Source: Siniperca chuatsi (taxonomy: Eukaryota; Chordata; Actinopteri; Centrarchiformes; Sinipercidae). Taken from it: a stretch of 64,000 bases of DNA. Position numbers and translations under genes: made by a program. The stretch covers positions 3,040,218 through 3,104,217 of the forward strand of contig NC_058065.1 of the NCBI RefSeq assembly GCF_020085105.1, written 5' to 3'. Below, piece after piece: positions 41,201-49,004 of the stretch (positions are counted from its first letter, which is position 1; each line of letters opens with the position of its first letter). Under the pieces are notes generated by a model, which worked only from the letters and a program-made list of their open reading frames with translations, did not search any database and was not told where the DNA came from.

Positions 41201-42180
41201 AAATTAAATGCTCTTTCAAATCCTTTCTAATTCGTTTTTTTGAACCTATATCCTGCTGCTCCAGTTGACTGACCTAACTGGAGCGCTATGATTAGAGTTC
41301 AAAATTTTACCCTGAAGTGTAACATCTCACACATCGGTGGCGTCCAAAACGAGACTCGGAGGGACGACATATTTTGGCACTAATTCAATATTTCAGACAC
41401 TGATGAAAGATCTTGAATTCTGCACCATAAGCCTAACTGAAACCTGCAGCACAAATCACCACAGAATCTTATATTTCGCTTGCTGCATGATTGGTAAACT
41501 TAAAGATATATGTCTCACTGTTGCATTATTAAAAAGACTAGCCTCTGCCTGTGCCTCGTTTGAGTTTTCTGCCACCTTGATGCAAATGTAAAACTGTATC
41601 TTTGGCATTTCTAGGGCGGAAACAATCAAATTAATTGAAAAGTTGATCGCCAGAATATTAATCAGCAGCTATTTTGATAATTGTTTAATAATTTTTCCAA
41701 CACAAATGCCAAATATTCTCTGGTTCCAGCTTCTATAATGCGCGGGTTTGATGCTTTTCTTTGTCATATATTAGAGTAAACTGAACATCTTTGGGTTTTG
41801 GTCGGATAAAACAAGACATCTGATGGCGTCTTTTTGGGCTCTGGAAAATAATAAGGCGCATTTTTAAATATTTTCCGACATTTTATAGACAAAACCATTA
41901 ATTAAGAAAACAACATTGAGATTTCAGGTACCTGAGTTTCGGTACCAATACAAAGCGATTACGTTACCTTTGTGATGACCAGAGGCTCTCGGTGCTCGGT
42001 GCCTCCCCTCAGGGTGAAGCCCCAGGGTGCTTTGCCTCGGAGCAGCACCTCCACCAGCTCTCCGACCTCCTCCTCCTCCTCTTTCCTCTGCTGCCTCTCT
42101 CTCCACATGTCCACCTCCCTCCACCACCTCATCCTTCCAGCTGAAACTCTCAGGTCGTCTCTGTAGTCCGCGGCGTCCAT
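16158..42180 (-). CDS. shroom2: Protein Shroom2, ten coding exons
   Basis: Minus-strand exons in order: 42180-41968, 38936-38788, 25764-25642, 25393-23092, 22835-22780, 20456-19845, 18873-18352, 17166-16992, 16796-16524, 16430-16158. All junctions have GT-AG sites and matching phases; the sum is 4698 nt, 1565 residues (human SHROOM2 about 1616). An N-terminal PDZ domain (about 40-120) is followed by RPNSWHSSK, a proline run before [10 protein letters not shown] (about 315-335), the actin-binding ASD1 ([20 protein letters not shown], about 680-705), a conserved SPSPQFAP...LTDKPP segment and the C-terminal Rho-kinase-binding ASD2 (about 1340-1560). Shroom2 recruits ROCK to cortical actin and tunes contractility and pigment-granule positioning in epithelia and endothelia. 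CLDN34 as neighbour and the sequence favour SHROOM2 over SHROOM3/4. Introns carry many dispersed repeats. Confidence 0.93.
16524..16796 (-). CDS. shroom2: SHROOM2 ASD2 middle exon
   Basis: Begins [20 protein letters not shown] and ends [11 protein letters not shown] before GTAACA; phase 0 at both ends. It contains [20 protein letters not shown] and [14 protein letters not shown], hallmark ASD2 sequences. The family ROCK-binding surface lies in this and the next exon. Confidence 0.95.
16992..17166 (-). CDS. shroom2: SHROOM2 exon entering ASD2
   Basis: Encodes [20 protein letters not shown], then [20 protein letters not shown], a conserved Shroom family segment, and ends ASKK before GTAAAA. 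A 34-bp CA repeat lies immediately upstream of the acceptor, inside the polypyrimidine region, which could affect splicing efficiency. Confidence 0.93.
17174..17207. repeat. (CA)n microsatellite at a splice acceptor
   Basis: About 17 CA units on the plus strand (GT on the sense strand of SHROOM2), starting only 8 bases upstream of the 17166 exon start. The length probably varies between individuals. Confidence 0.9.
18352..18873 (-). CDS. shroom2: SHROOM2 exon between ASD1 and ASD2
   Basis: 174 codon equivalents. Contains [16 protein letters not shown] and [14 protein letters not shown], then [15 protein letters not shown], segments conserved in all long Shrooms. The donor after GACAG (phase 2) joins the 17166 exon. 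Confidence 0.92.
19845..20456 (-). CDS. shroom2: SHROOM2 Ser/Pro-rich linker exon
   Basis: Low-complexity linker rich in S, P, H and T. It ends with [17 protein letters not shown], closely matching the human [16 protein letters not shown] motif, then QDDSPL before GTAAGC. The acceptor TCTAG fits the phase of the upstream 56-nt exon. Confidence 0.9.
20697..20810. repeat. Dispersed retroposon tail in SHROOM2 intron
   Basis: ATTTATATAGCGCCAATTCA followed by GTTATCTCATCGCACTTTTC and TCTAAACCGTACTC matches the familiar fish repeat end with a 'TATATAGCGCCAAATCA' core. Boundaries approximate. Confidence 0.5.
22780..22835 (-). CDS. shroom2: SHROOM2 56-nt micro-exon
   Basis: TTTTGCAG acceptor, 18 codons plus two bases ([18 protein letters not shown]), donor CCAG-GTGAGA. 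It enters at phase 0 and leaves at phase 2, exactly what is needed to join the 2.3-kb exon to the 20456 exon; skipping it would shift the frame. It is too short to be found by open-frame length. Confidence 0.82.
23092..25393 (-). CDS. shroom2: SHROOM2 large central exon with ASD1
   Basis: 2302 nt, about residues 162-929. Landmarks in order: [14 protein letters not shown], the proline run before [20 protein letters not shown], the ASD1 actin-binding core [88 protein letters not shown] and [13 protein letters not shown]. All have counterparts in human SHROOM2, in the same order. The true donor is after TACACACAG (23092); the frame happens to stay open 33 bases further. Confidence 0.95.
25642..25764 (-). 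CDS. shroom2: SHROOM2 exon after the PDZ domain
   Basis: One base plus 40 codons plus two bases. It encodes [20 protein letters not shown] and ends KHEA before AG-GTGAGT. The [10 protein letters not shown] motif is the fish version of the RPHSWHATK signature that follows the PDZ domain in Shroom proteins. Confidence 0.92.
26736..26837 (-). CDS. shroom2: SHROOM2 alternative first exon or 34-residue cassette
   Basis: 102 nt between a pyrimidine-rich acceptor (CCCATCAG) and a donor ATGAG-GTACCG. It starts one base into a codon and ends at phase 2, the same phases as the PDZ-to-RPNSWH junction. It could therefore be spliced in frame or skipped without changing frame. It encodes [20 protein letters not shown], then [14 protein letters not shown]. 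An internal ATG at 26830-26828 would start a Shroom2 lacking the PDZ domain. I favour an alternative start because the ATG is near the exon's start and short Shroom isoforms without PDZ are known in the family. Confidence 0.55.
27889..27956 (-). other. Possible non-coding or alternative SHROOM2 exon
   Basis: TTCCACTGCAG acceptor and ATCGAGG-GTAAGG donor frame about 65 bases. It can be read as [20 protein letters not shown], but its phases do not fit the neighbouring coding exons. If real it is more likely a 5' UTR exon of a short transcript. Confidence 0.25.
29080..29415 (-). repeat. Teleost 'ATTAATCG' dispersed repeat, copy 1
   Basis: Shares the ordered words TTCTCTGGTTCTGGCTTCTC, ATATCTTTGGGTTTTGGAC and CGGACAAAACAAGACAT with copies at 33357-33648, 36878-37115, 41615-41915, 42355-42650 and 44870-45010. 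Likely a non-autonomous DNA transposon family. Confidence 0.6.
30120..30510. repeat. Dispersed repeat with GCTAACATGCT core
   Basis: ATGCTAACATGCTCACAATG, GATGGCGCTAGAGGAAA and ATAGCAATCCATCCAATAG are hallmark words of an abundant fish repeat. The GATGGCGCTAGAGGAAAAGTC part recurs at 62910-63180 in the myostatin-2 intron. Confidence 0.6.
31066..31374. repeat. Pair of ~47-bp direct repeats
   Basis: ACTGATACTCATACTGGTTT...GGCCTCATATGTGATA at about 31066-31112 recurs with three or so changes at about 31324-31370. Spacing is about 257 bp. No element could be recognised between them. Confidence 0.6.
31820..32068 (+). mobile_element. LINE-type 3' end in SHROOM2 intron
   Basis: TTTAAATCGAGGCTGAAGAC, then TTTTCTGTTTGCCGCTGCCG, resembles the end of a LINE reverse-transcriptase frame. 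An AT-rich 3' UTR follows, ending GTGCTATATAAATAAACTTG, a tail common in fish genomes. Confidence 0.5.
33024..33052. repeat. (CAG)/(CCG) triplet repeat
   Basis: About five CAG units run directly into about four CCG units within SHROOM2 intron 2. Reading frames through it are homopolymeric artefacts. Confidence 0.8.
33357..33648 (+). repeat. Teleost 'ATTAATCG' dispersed repeat, copy 2
   Basis: The most complete copy. It begins AACTAACAATTATTTTCATT, has AAATGTCAGAAAACAGTGAA in its body and ends CGACTAATCGGTTATTAATT then TCAGCTCTAG. The inverted ATTAATCG/CGATTAAT-type ends suggest a MITE-like structure. Confidence 0.65.
36878..37115 (+). repeat. Teleost 'ATTAATCG' dispersed repeat, copy 3
   Basis: TTATCGACTAATCTGTAGAT, TATAAAATGTCAGTGAAAAA, TGTCTTATTTTGTCCGACAA and ATATTTAGTTTCCACTGATA follow the same order as copy 2. 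Confidence 0.6.
38788..38936 (-). CDS. shroom2: SHROOM2 second coding exon, C-terminal half of PDZ
   Basis: Encodes [20 protein letters not shown], then [20 protein letters not shown] and KTLTLVVR, matching human SHROOM2 IEEGSKAAA...AGDEIV...[23 protein letters not shown]. Acceptor TGTTCAG at phase 0, donor CGAAG-GTACCA at phase 2. Confidence 0.93.
39600..40022 (+). repeat. Dispersed repeat with GGCGGTGCAATATGGCGGAC core
   Basis: GTGGCATCTAGCGGTGAAGT at the start, GAAACATGGCGGTGCAATAT in the body and CCCCCTAAATCTTACACACT at the end are typical of a teleost interspersed repeat. A 23-24 bp unit (AAAACGGCTAATTCTAAGGT) is tandemly duplicated at about 39858-39904. Confidence 0.6.
40080..40520. 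repeat. GCTAACAT/ATGCTAGT-rich repeat
   Basis: Dense words of the type ATGCTAGTAGTAATATACAT, CATTTAGCATGTTAGTATGC and AACATTAGCATTATGCTAAT. Related in content to 9450-9725 and 30120-30510. Confidence 0.5.
41615..41915 (-). repeat. Teleost 'ATTAATCG' dispersed repeat, copy 4
   Basis: Minus-strand copy with AAATATTCTCTGGTTCCAGC, CATCTTTGGGTTTTGGTCGG and CCGACATTTTATAGACAAAA. Confidence 0.6.
41968..42180 (-). CDS. shroom2: SHROOM2 first coding exon, start of PDZ
   Basis: 71 codons from ATG at 42180-42178 to AAG at 41968, then GTAACG. The charged N-terminus leads into [20 protein letters not shown], then [12 protein letters not shown], corresponding to human VEVQLSGGAPWGFTLKGG...EPLVITK. The APWGFTL carboxylate-binding-loop motif identifies a Shroom PDZ. 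The ATG chosen is the first after an acceptor CTCTCAG at 42222. Confidence 0.93.
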
Positions 42181-42354
42181 GATGCCTCCGGTTCAGTGGG
42201 CTCCATCAACATCACCACACTCTGAGAGGAGAAGAGCATTTATGTGGCCGAGACGCCAATAATTATATTACAATTGATTTCAGATGGATGCTTTACTAAT
42301 ATACGAATGAATGCCATATAAACCAGCTATGTCCTCGAACTATGACATGGGAAT

Positions 42355-42650
42355 ATCATCAAAATTAGAACTGTAATTATTAGCTGATTGTCAGAAAATT
42401 GATCTGCAACTATTTTTCTAATCAACTGATGCCAAAAGATCTTTGTTTCAGCTTCTCAAACATGAATATTCGCTTGTTTTCTTAGCCTAAAATGATATCA
42501 AACTGAATATCTTTAGGTTTTGGACCGTTGGTTGGACAAAACAAGTGATCTGAATATGTCAGCTTTGACTACTGTTTGACATTTAAACAATATTAATGGA
42601 GAAGATCAATCAATAATGAAAATAATGATTAGTTGCAGCCTTAATTTAAA
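42355..42650 (-). repeat. Teleost 'ATTAATCG' dispersed repeat, copy 5
   Basis: GTAATTATTAGCTGATTGTC, TATCTTTAGGTTTTGGACCG and GGTTGGACAAAACAAGTGAT keep the order of the other copies. Confidence 0.55.
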
Positions 42651-42960
42651 TGCTGTATAGGGTTTGGAAAAATAGTTAGGAAGACTTAAAAATACCTCGT
42701 GACTATGTAAGATTTGAAACTGTTATAGTATAATGTGATTAGTTTGTATATTTTGATGATTAATTTGGCTGTTATCGATTAATATATTTGATGAGGAACA
42801 ATTAGACAAGCTATTGTAATGTGATACTTTTTAATTAAGTTACCAACTGTACAAATGTCATGATGTATGTTAACAGCAGATATATATGATAAAACATAAC
42901 TCCCTCAAGAAACGTTAATATCTGATACGGTTTTATTGATCTGCATGACCTTTAACTTAC

Positions 42961-43230
42961 TTGAAAATGCTGATCTCTGCACCGAAGCTCTCGACAAACC
43001 TCCCAGACGGATCAACACGAAAAGTAAAGATCCGGCAGGTGAGGGCGCGCGCTCTGCCTCACCTGGAACATTTTAAAGTTCCTCGTTTCAAGTTTTACCC
43101 TCTTCGTCCTTTGAGAGCAGCCATGACATCTCAGTTTGGACCTCCTCGCGTCGTCGTCCCTCCCAGCAGAGATGCGAGAGGAGGAGGAGGAGGTGAGGAA
43201 GAGACACGAGGAGAGGAGAGGCACCAGGCT
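42961..43230 (-). promoter_or_regulatory. Probable SHROOM2 non-coding exon 1 and promoter
   Basis: A strong minus-strand donor (TTCAA-GTAAGT) ends at 42961, and an acceptor (CCTCTCAG) just before 42221 leads directly into the start-codon exon. A 5' UTR exon therefore likely lies between 42961 and about 43200. The region is GC- and CpG-richer than its surroundings (GAGGGCGCGCGCTC; the GAGGAGGAGG run near 43180). No TATA box was fixed. Inference from splice signals and composition. Confidence 0.45.
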
Positions 43231-43564
43231 TTTAACGAAATGAGAACTATATTTTTATTAGGAGCGTTTTCTATATATCTCTACACTGGAGACGTGGATT
43301 ATATGTTGCCATGTTTGTTTGTAAGTTCTGCAATAATAAAATAAAATCAAAAATAAACGAAATGAGATATCCTTCTGAGCTTAAAGCGTCAAAGAAATGG
43401 GAAACGTGGCGCAGCTGCAACATCTGTCCAACATTTGTTTTGTTGTGTCAGATGATCACAGCAGTGTTTATATATTTACTTTGACGCATTTGCGTAAACA
43501 CCGCGAGAGTTTACGCAAATCCAGGGTTTCCGGGTTGAACGACATGTTTCATCGAAACGGGCTT

Positions 43565-43900
43565 TGAGGTATGTTTTGTCTCGTGCGGTGGGCGTGTCAG
43601 AGGTGTTGCCCAATCAGCAGCAACATGTATATAAACACCGCCGTATCATGCGTACACACCAGGGTGTTCACAGCACTTCCGTTCAACGCGCCCCTGCTGC
43701 ACACCTGGCACACCTGGCACACCTGGTACCTGTCCCTCATTAAGCCCCAGTGTGTACTTGAAGGGGTGCAGCCACTCCAGTGTGCGCACCTGCGTGTGAG
43801 TGACTTTCTGCCAGTTTTATTTGCCTCTTTGCACACCTGTCGTTGCCATAAACTTCCGTGAAGTCCACCTGTCCCACCTGAGTGTACACTGCTGCTGCCT
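43565..43900. repeat. Repeat-derived segment with CACACCTGG minisatellite
   Basis: CACACCTGG is repeated three times at about 43700-43727. CCTGTCCCTCATTAAGCCCC, then AGTGTGTACT, is shared with 52556-52600, so both are parts of one dispersed element. Short open frames here are not credible genes. Confidence 0.45.
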
Positions 43901-43982
43901 TGAGCAGAAACAGTCAGTATCAGTGTTGGAGTTGTTGCAGTTAAATGATCCGGATTTTTGTCCAAACATGACATCAGGCTGC

Positions 43983-43983
<1 letters not shown>

Positions 43984-44029
<46 letters not shown>
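43984..44029. repeat. (TG)n microsatellite
   Basis: 23 uninterrupted TG units. Confidence 0.95.
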
Positions 44030-44030
<1 letters not shown>

Positions 44031-44869
44031 TTGTACTTACTAACATTGACCACTAGAGACCATCAAAGCTCAAAACTACTACAGTATTTATAAAAGTGCT
44101 TGCATTAGTATTAATACCATCAGGAGCCGACTGATTATTATGATTTGCAGCGTTATCTTTGCTGTAGTTACTCTGATGGCACTCTTACTCTGTATCTGCT
44201 GCTCTTACATTTTATTTAAATGAATTCAATACTTTAAACTCTAATACAGTGCGTTGCCTAAGTGCCCACTGAAAAGATTACGATGCTATGTGTAAATCTG
44301 TAAGTCTATTATTAAGATGTAACAAGCAGAACAGTTAGAAATGGTAAAATATATACATCGAGTCTTTAGATGTATATATGTACACACAGTGCAATTTAAT
44401 AGAAATAAGCCATATTCTAGTTTATTATTAAAAAGTCACGCGGGCCATTTAAAATCGGGCAGTGGGCCACCCCTATATGAGCAATAATAATAATAAAACT
44501 TTATTTATAGAGCACTTATCAAAACACAGTACAAAGAGCAACATGTGTGTTGCATGTGAAGTGATGTTGTTCATCATTATTTATAAACTAAATATTATTA
44601 TTTCTATTTAATTGTTTCTTTACAATTCTTAGCAAACAGTTATTTCTAATATCAAGTTTGTAGTAAAAAAAAAATCGACTCAATTTATTGAGAGGCTGAG
44701 ACAGATATAAACATTTCAGCATGTGGCTTTTATCAGTGACTGAGGAAGTTATATGCTTCACCTCTAAATCACGTCACCTGCACACCTGTTATTATTTAAT
44801 TACTTACATTTCCAAACTCAATACAACATTATGATTAAACTGACAGTGCAATATCAGTACATCAGTGGT
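44030..44869. other. Intergenic with a short repeat tail
   Basis: AT-rich, no gene. At about 44485-44545, AATAATAATAAAACTTTATT followed by TATAGAGCACTTATCAAAAC is a common fish repeat end. Confidence 0.45.
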
Positions 44870-45010
44870 CAAAATGAAGATTATTTTCATTATTATTATC
44901 TCAATTAGTTGATTGTTTAGTCTATGAAATGTCAAACTATACTGAAAAAATGCCCATCGCAAAGAAAAGCAGCAAATATTCACATTACAGAAGCTTGAAC
45001 CAGCCAATGT
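44870..45010 (+). repeat. Teleost 'ATTAATCG' dispersed repeat, copy 6, truncated
   Basis: Starts normally (TTTTCATTATTATTATCTCA, TCTATGAAATGTCAAACTAT) but stops abruptly near 45010 where LINE sequence begins. This implies that the LINE retroposed into or beside it. Confidence 0.5.
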
Positions 45011-45359
45011 TTGGCATTTTAGCTCGAAAGATGCTCGCCAAACTACACGCCATCTTGGACAGTGTTTCCCACCCGCTCCATGACGTGCTGGTCAAACAAA
45101 GGAGCACCTTCAGCGGAAGACTCATACCCCCACAATGCACCACAGAGCGCCACAGGAAGTCATTCCTGCCTGTGGCCATCAAACTCTTTAACTCCTCCCT
45201 CTAAGTGTTAGTCTGTGTGACCCGAAGTCATTAAACTGGACATTGATCATTAACATCTTCGCCATAATTGAATAACTGTGCAATATTCTGTGTACTACTC
45301 CCGTGCAATTAGTTTTCCCATGTTAGTTTTTCTTATTTATTGTTATTGATATTATATAC
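45011..45359 (+). mobile_element. LINE 3' end, left part (split by ERV)
   Basis: The last ~60 codons of a LINE reverse-transcriptase frame (LAKLHAILDSVSHPLHDVLV, RHRKSFLPVAIKLFNSSL) stop at 45202-45204. The C-terminal pattern HPLH...RHRKSF.P.AI.L.N is typical of L2-like fish LINEs. The 3' UTR is interrupted at TATAC (45355-45359) by the retroviral LTR and resumes at 51653. Confidence 0.75.
45355..45359. repeat. ERV target-site duplication, left
   Basis: TATAC immediately before the LTR's TG; the same five bases follow the other LTR at 51653-51657. Confidence 0.8.
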
Positions 45360-45830
45360 TGTCAGGTTCAAGACACCTAGAACATTTAAATCATATACAA
45401 GGAAAGAAAGACAAAGGCATTAACTTAAGTTTTACTCGCGAGGAGAGTAAGCATAGATGCATTCAGTTACATCTCCTACTCACTCTGAAGTGCATCTATG
45501 CAGCCTCCTCTTTTTATTCAGTTTAGGAGATTCCCTGTTACATAGTTTTCTAAAGGGTGGGGGAAGTGTATACTGCTACAATAAGAAAAGAAACAAAGCG
45601 GTGTTGTCAGGTCTATCTCGTGAGAGCGGCCTTGGAGCAGCCACTACTCTCGAGACCATCTGGTGCGGTGTCAGCCTGCCCTGCCGGTCATAGGATGGCA
45701 GGGTGCATTCCTGTTATTCTCACAGACACAAGTTTAATAACACACATATACACACAGCATTGCTGTGTACTTTAAAGGTCACTAAGAACAAAACATAAAT
45801 GGGATAACTTATGTACATTTTACTCTAACA
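45360..45830 (-). repeat. 3' LTR of the ERV (471 bp)
   Basis: Bounded by TG at 45360 and CA at 45830 on the plus strand. Nearly identical to 51183-51652; I see one T-run length change and about four substitutions. It contains ATAAAAAG that could serve as TATA-like or polyadenylation element on the minus strand. Confidence 0.92.
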
Positions 45831-45841
45831 TTTCCCTCCTG
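45831..45841 (-). promoter_or_regulatory. Polypurine tract of the ERV
   Basis: Minus strand reads AGGAGGGAAA directly next to the 3' LTR, the expected plus-strand primer site. Confidence 0.7.
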
Positions 45842-45964
45842 TTTATCACATTTTGTTCTCAAATTCTCATATCACTCAATCAGTCTCTTCGCTAGATTTT
45901 CGACTGCAAGATCATTTTTATGAGTCTGTCCAAATGTTTACACTCAGAGTGTGTGTTAGGTTAC

Positions 45965-46729
45965 TTACAGGGGCGACTCATAGTCACCTGGATCAGAGAA
46001 CAAATCAGGCCAATGGTCTGATTCTTCATCTGTGTCTTCATCGTTATCTCGGTTTTGTTGCAGGAGTGGATACATCTGGGTTAAGCGGTCCTCCATAGGT
46101 GAAATTGCTGTGGTGATGAGACGGGTTGACAAAGAACGCAGGCACGGAATACAACAACATCCACATAAGGTCAATATTGCAGCAAAGACTGCTAGAGATA
46201 TTAGAATTGAGGACACCAGGGTTTGGTATTTCCCAAAAGCATCCAACCAAGAGTCCCACATAGTGGCGTCTACACCAGAGTGATCTTTCATCTTACCATT
46301 CAGAGTTTTCAACCCTTCTATGGCCTTGGTGAGACTGCCATCTGCTGCAGTGTTGTTAGGAATGAAGGTGCAGCATTGCTCTCTGAACATAGCACACACA
46401 CCTCCTTTCTCTGCAAGCAACATGTCAAGAGCTATGCGTTTCTGGAATGGCATCAGTGACGTGGAGGAAAGCTGTCCATGAACAGCCTCAAACCCACTCT
46501 GTGTCCAATTGCCCAATTTCTGTACGTTATAATGGATGTAATTGATTCGGTCTATGTTTTTGTTAATCGTGCACCACCAACAGAACAGGGACTCAAACCC
46601 TGCAGCCACCTGATCTGCTATCTTATATTCATCTGGTACGCCGCGAGGAACTCCTATAGCATCTATATATGTAGGGTCGATATCGGAGCGCCAGGATGAG
46701 GAGCGTTTCTGCCTCCACTCGCTGGGCAT
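45965..46729 (-). pseudogene. env: ERV env: transmembrane subunit retained, surface subunit lost
   Basis: A 254-codon frame beginning a few codons before a furin-type site (RQKR). It includes the whole transmembrane subunit: a gammaretroviral-type immunosuppressive-like region, the disulfide motif CAMFREQCC (CX6CC) and a membrane anchor followed by a Cys cluster (GCCCIPC), then an acidic cytoplasmic tail. The surface subunit that should precede the furin site is missing. The original env start probably lies at 46941 (Met plus a hydrophobic signal-like stretch) but that frame hits TAG near 46767. As it stands it is a broken gene, although this fragment is open to its natural end. Confidence 0.82.
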
Positions 46730-46764
46730 TGTACTGGTCTTTTGTGTGGTAATAGCCTACTCTA

Positions 46765-46941
46765 CGTTTTTACTCTAGCATGTGGTTGGGTGACACCTTG
46801 GGATGAAGTGGGCGGAACATGAGTGCTATTTAGGGAAGTCCCAGGAGCTTCCCATAAGTACCAGGTAAAAAGAAAAATTAATATGAATACGATTGTCACT
46901 CCCCAGCACCTAATGGCATCGCTTATCCATCTAGTCGCCAT
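46765..46941 (-). pseudogene. ERV env N-terminal remnant (signal peptide region)
   Basis: ATG at 46941-46939 opens about 57 codons with a hydrophobic run (VTIVFILIFLFTWYLW) resembling a retroviral signal peptide, then terminates at TAG. It is out of frame with the transmembrane-subunit frame downstream, marking the surface-subunit deletion. Confidence 0.5.
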
Positions 46942-47014
46942 CTTCCCCGAGAGTGTCCTCTAATGAGTCTGGTGTCTTGAAAATACTTCACTGACTTTCA
47001 GGTCTACTCAGGTT

Positions 47015-47671
47015 CTACACACCTGAGTCCACCCTATTATCAGACTGTGAGTCACTTTTCTCTGCGGAACTGTCGGAGGAGATGACCTTTTTGCAATGAG
47101 TAAGATGTACCCACGTGGATCTTTCAGCTATTTTTATGGCTGTGGGAGTGTTCAACAATACCTGATAAGGCCCTTCCCACTTGGGAGAGTGCCAATGTTT
47201 TCTCTTAATGCTTCGTATCAGCACCCAATCTCCTGGTTCCACTAACTGGATCTCCTGTTGAGAAGCAGAAGGATTTTCATCAGCTTGTTTTCCTTTTTGT
47301 TTTTCTAACATTTTTCTCATATAGTCTGCTAGGTTGGTTTCTTCACTCAGCTCCCATTGATTTTTAAACTGTGGCAGCCTGTATGGTCTACCAAACAACA
47401 TTTCATATGGAGTTAAACCTGAAGTTGCTGTAATGGTGATGTACATTTTCACTAAATCTATGCACTGAGTCCAAGGTCTCCTTGTTTCTTCAATACATTT
47501 CTTTAACCGGTTTTTTATAGTGCCATTCATGCGTTCCACTAATCCTGCACTTTGAGGGTGATATGCGCAATGGTTTTTTAGATAAATGTGAAACATTATT
47601 CCTATTTTTTTGATCATTTGGTTTACAAAATGTGCTCCATTATCACTGTATATTTTTTCCCGGAATGCCAT
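47015..47671 (-). pseudogene. pol: ERV integrase, C-terminal part
   Basis: Contains the second and third residues of the DDE catalytic triad (YSDNGAHF and [10 protein letters not shown]) and the C-terminal DNA-binding region ([14 protein letters not shown]...WEGPYQVLL), ending at 47015. It is separated from the N-terminal part by a frameshift at about 47645-47675, so no complete integrase is encoded. Confidence 0.85.
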
Positions 47672-47975
47672 AACGGGGTATTATGTCTTTTGCCACTGTT
47701 AATGCGTCTGGGTGTTTGGTTGAAAACAGCTCTACCCATTTAGAGAAGGCATCTATTATGACCAGACAATACTTTTTTCCTTCACTCTGATTCAACTCTA
47801 TAAAATCCATATGTACTGCTTGAAACGGATACTGTGGTGAAGGGAAACGCCCTCTTCTAGGTCTTAAGTTTCCCTGAGGATTGTGCTTAGCACAGGTCAA
47901 GCATGCTCTACAAAAATCTTTTGAATAAGAGTTAAATCCATACCACCCCTCCTGTTGAGACATGTGTAACACCAT
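47643..47975 (-). pseudogene. pol: ERV integrase, N-terminal part
   Basis: Zinc-binding region (CRACLTCAKH) followed by the first catalytic aspartate (HMDFIEL) and VIIDAFSKWVELF of the core domain. The frame ends prematurely at 47643, and a stop codon directly precedes the ATG at 47975, cutting it off from RNase H. Confidence 0.85.
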
Positions 47976-48033
47976 GGCTCAATATTGCAGACCATTTGTA
48001 TAGGTTGTGTGGAAGGATTGGTTTATTCTCTGG

Positions 48034-48537
48034 TCATACATAGATGTCATTTTGTAGTTGTGCTCCGTGTTTTACCCACAAATCCTTTTCTTTCTGTGGT
48101 GCTTGTTGCATGTCTTGGAGTGTTGTATCAGTCATATCAGTGTCCGAGGTCAGCATAAGCACTTTTATCTGTCCTTCGGCTGCCTGTTTGGCTGTTTTGT
48201 CTGCAAATGCATTCCCTAGTGATACTTGATCTGTCCCTGAGGTATGAGCTGCACATTTACAAACTGCGAGGTGTTTAGGTAACTTTACTGCCTTGAGTAA
48301 GTTAGATAGGAGGTTTGCATGTGTTACTGGTTTCCCTGTGGATGTGATCATTCCTCTATTTTGCCAATACTGTGCAAAAGTATGGACTGTAGCAAATGCA
48401 TATTGACTATCTGTATAGATAGTAGCGTCTTTATTCTTCATTAATTTACATGCCTCTGTTAGAGCCACTATCTCTGCAGCTTGGGCAGAGCAGTGTGAGG
48501 GTAATTGTTCTGCTTTTAATACCTTATCTTTGGTCAC
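48034..48537 (-). pseudogene. pol: ERV RNase H domain remnant of pol
   Basis: Shows RNase H hallmarks: AAEIVALTEA with the catalytic Glu, IYTDSQYAF with catalytic Asp, and GNAFADKTAKQAA with catalytic Asp near the end. Similar to gammaretroviral RNase H. The N-terminal boundary is abrupt: no connection domain or polymerase motif precedes it, showing that the reverse-transcriptase part has been lost. Confidence 0.85.
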
Positions 48538-48540
48538 TTT

Positions 48541-49004
48541 TCATTAATGCACAATATTATTTGTTTTATAATATTTTTCACTGTATCACTTATTAATGGA
48601 ACATTAAAACTGGCCACAACAACAGCCACCAGTTACTCAAAGATTTAAATCTAGATGAATCAATACTCTCAGTTTAAAACACATTCAGACCTATGCAGGT
48701 GAATAATAAGTCATTCTGTATTTTCAATGTATGCACCTGTTCACAGTTTTCTTGAGGCGACTACAGAGCTACAGAATATTACTTTGGATATCTCTAGTTT
48801 ACCATAAACACTCAGACGTTGGTCAACTTCCCATATGCTTTCTTCCTCACTTTCATGAATACGTTCCCCCATTAAAACTTAATCCTAAATCTCTCATTCT
48901 TAACACTTTGAACCCTCCACAACATGCTACTTTCTAAAGAAAAACACTTCTTTCAATAATAACACCGTCCAGACATTCAACTATTAACTGTCACAGTGTG
49001 AAGC
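48541..49004. other. Non-coding stretch replacing ERV protease and reverse transcriptase
   Basis: About 460 bases of AT-rich sequence, with no protease or reverse-transcriptase motif in any frame on either strand, lie where roughly 2 kb of pol would be expected. Origin unknown; no flanking duplications were noticed. Confidence 0.6.

Noticed and set aside
43700-43727. CRISPR-like short repeats
   Set aside because: CACACCTGG is a simple tandem minisatellite without spacers, in a vertebrate genome.
43571-44053. Open frames near the TG microsatellite
   Set aside because: His-Thr and Cys-Val runs are translations of the dinucleotide repeat; the rest is repeat-derived.
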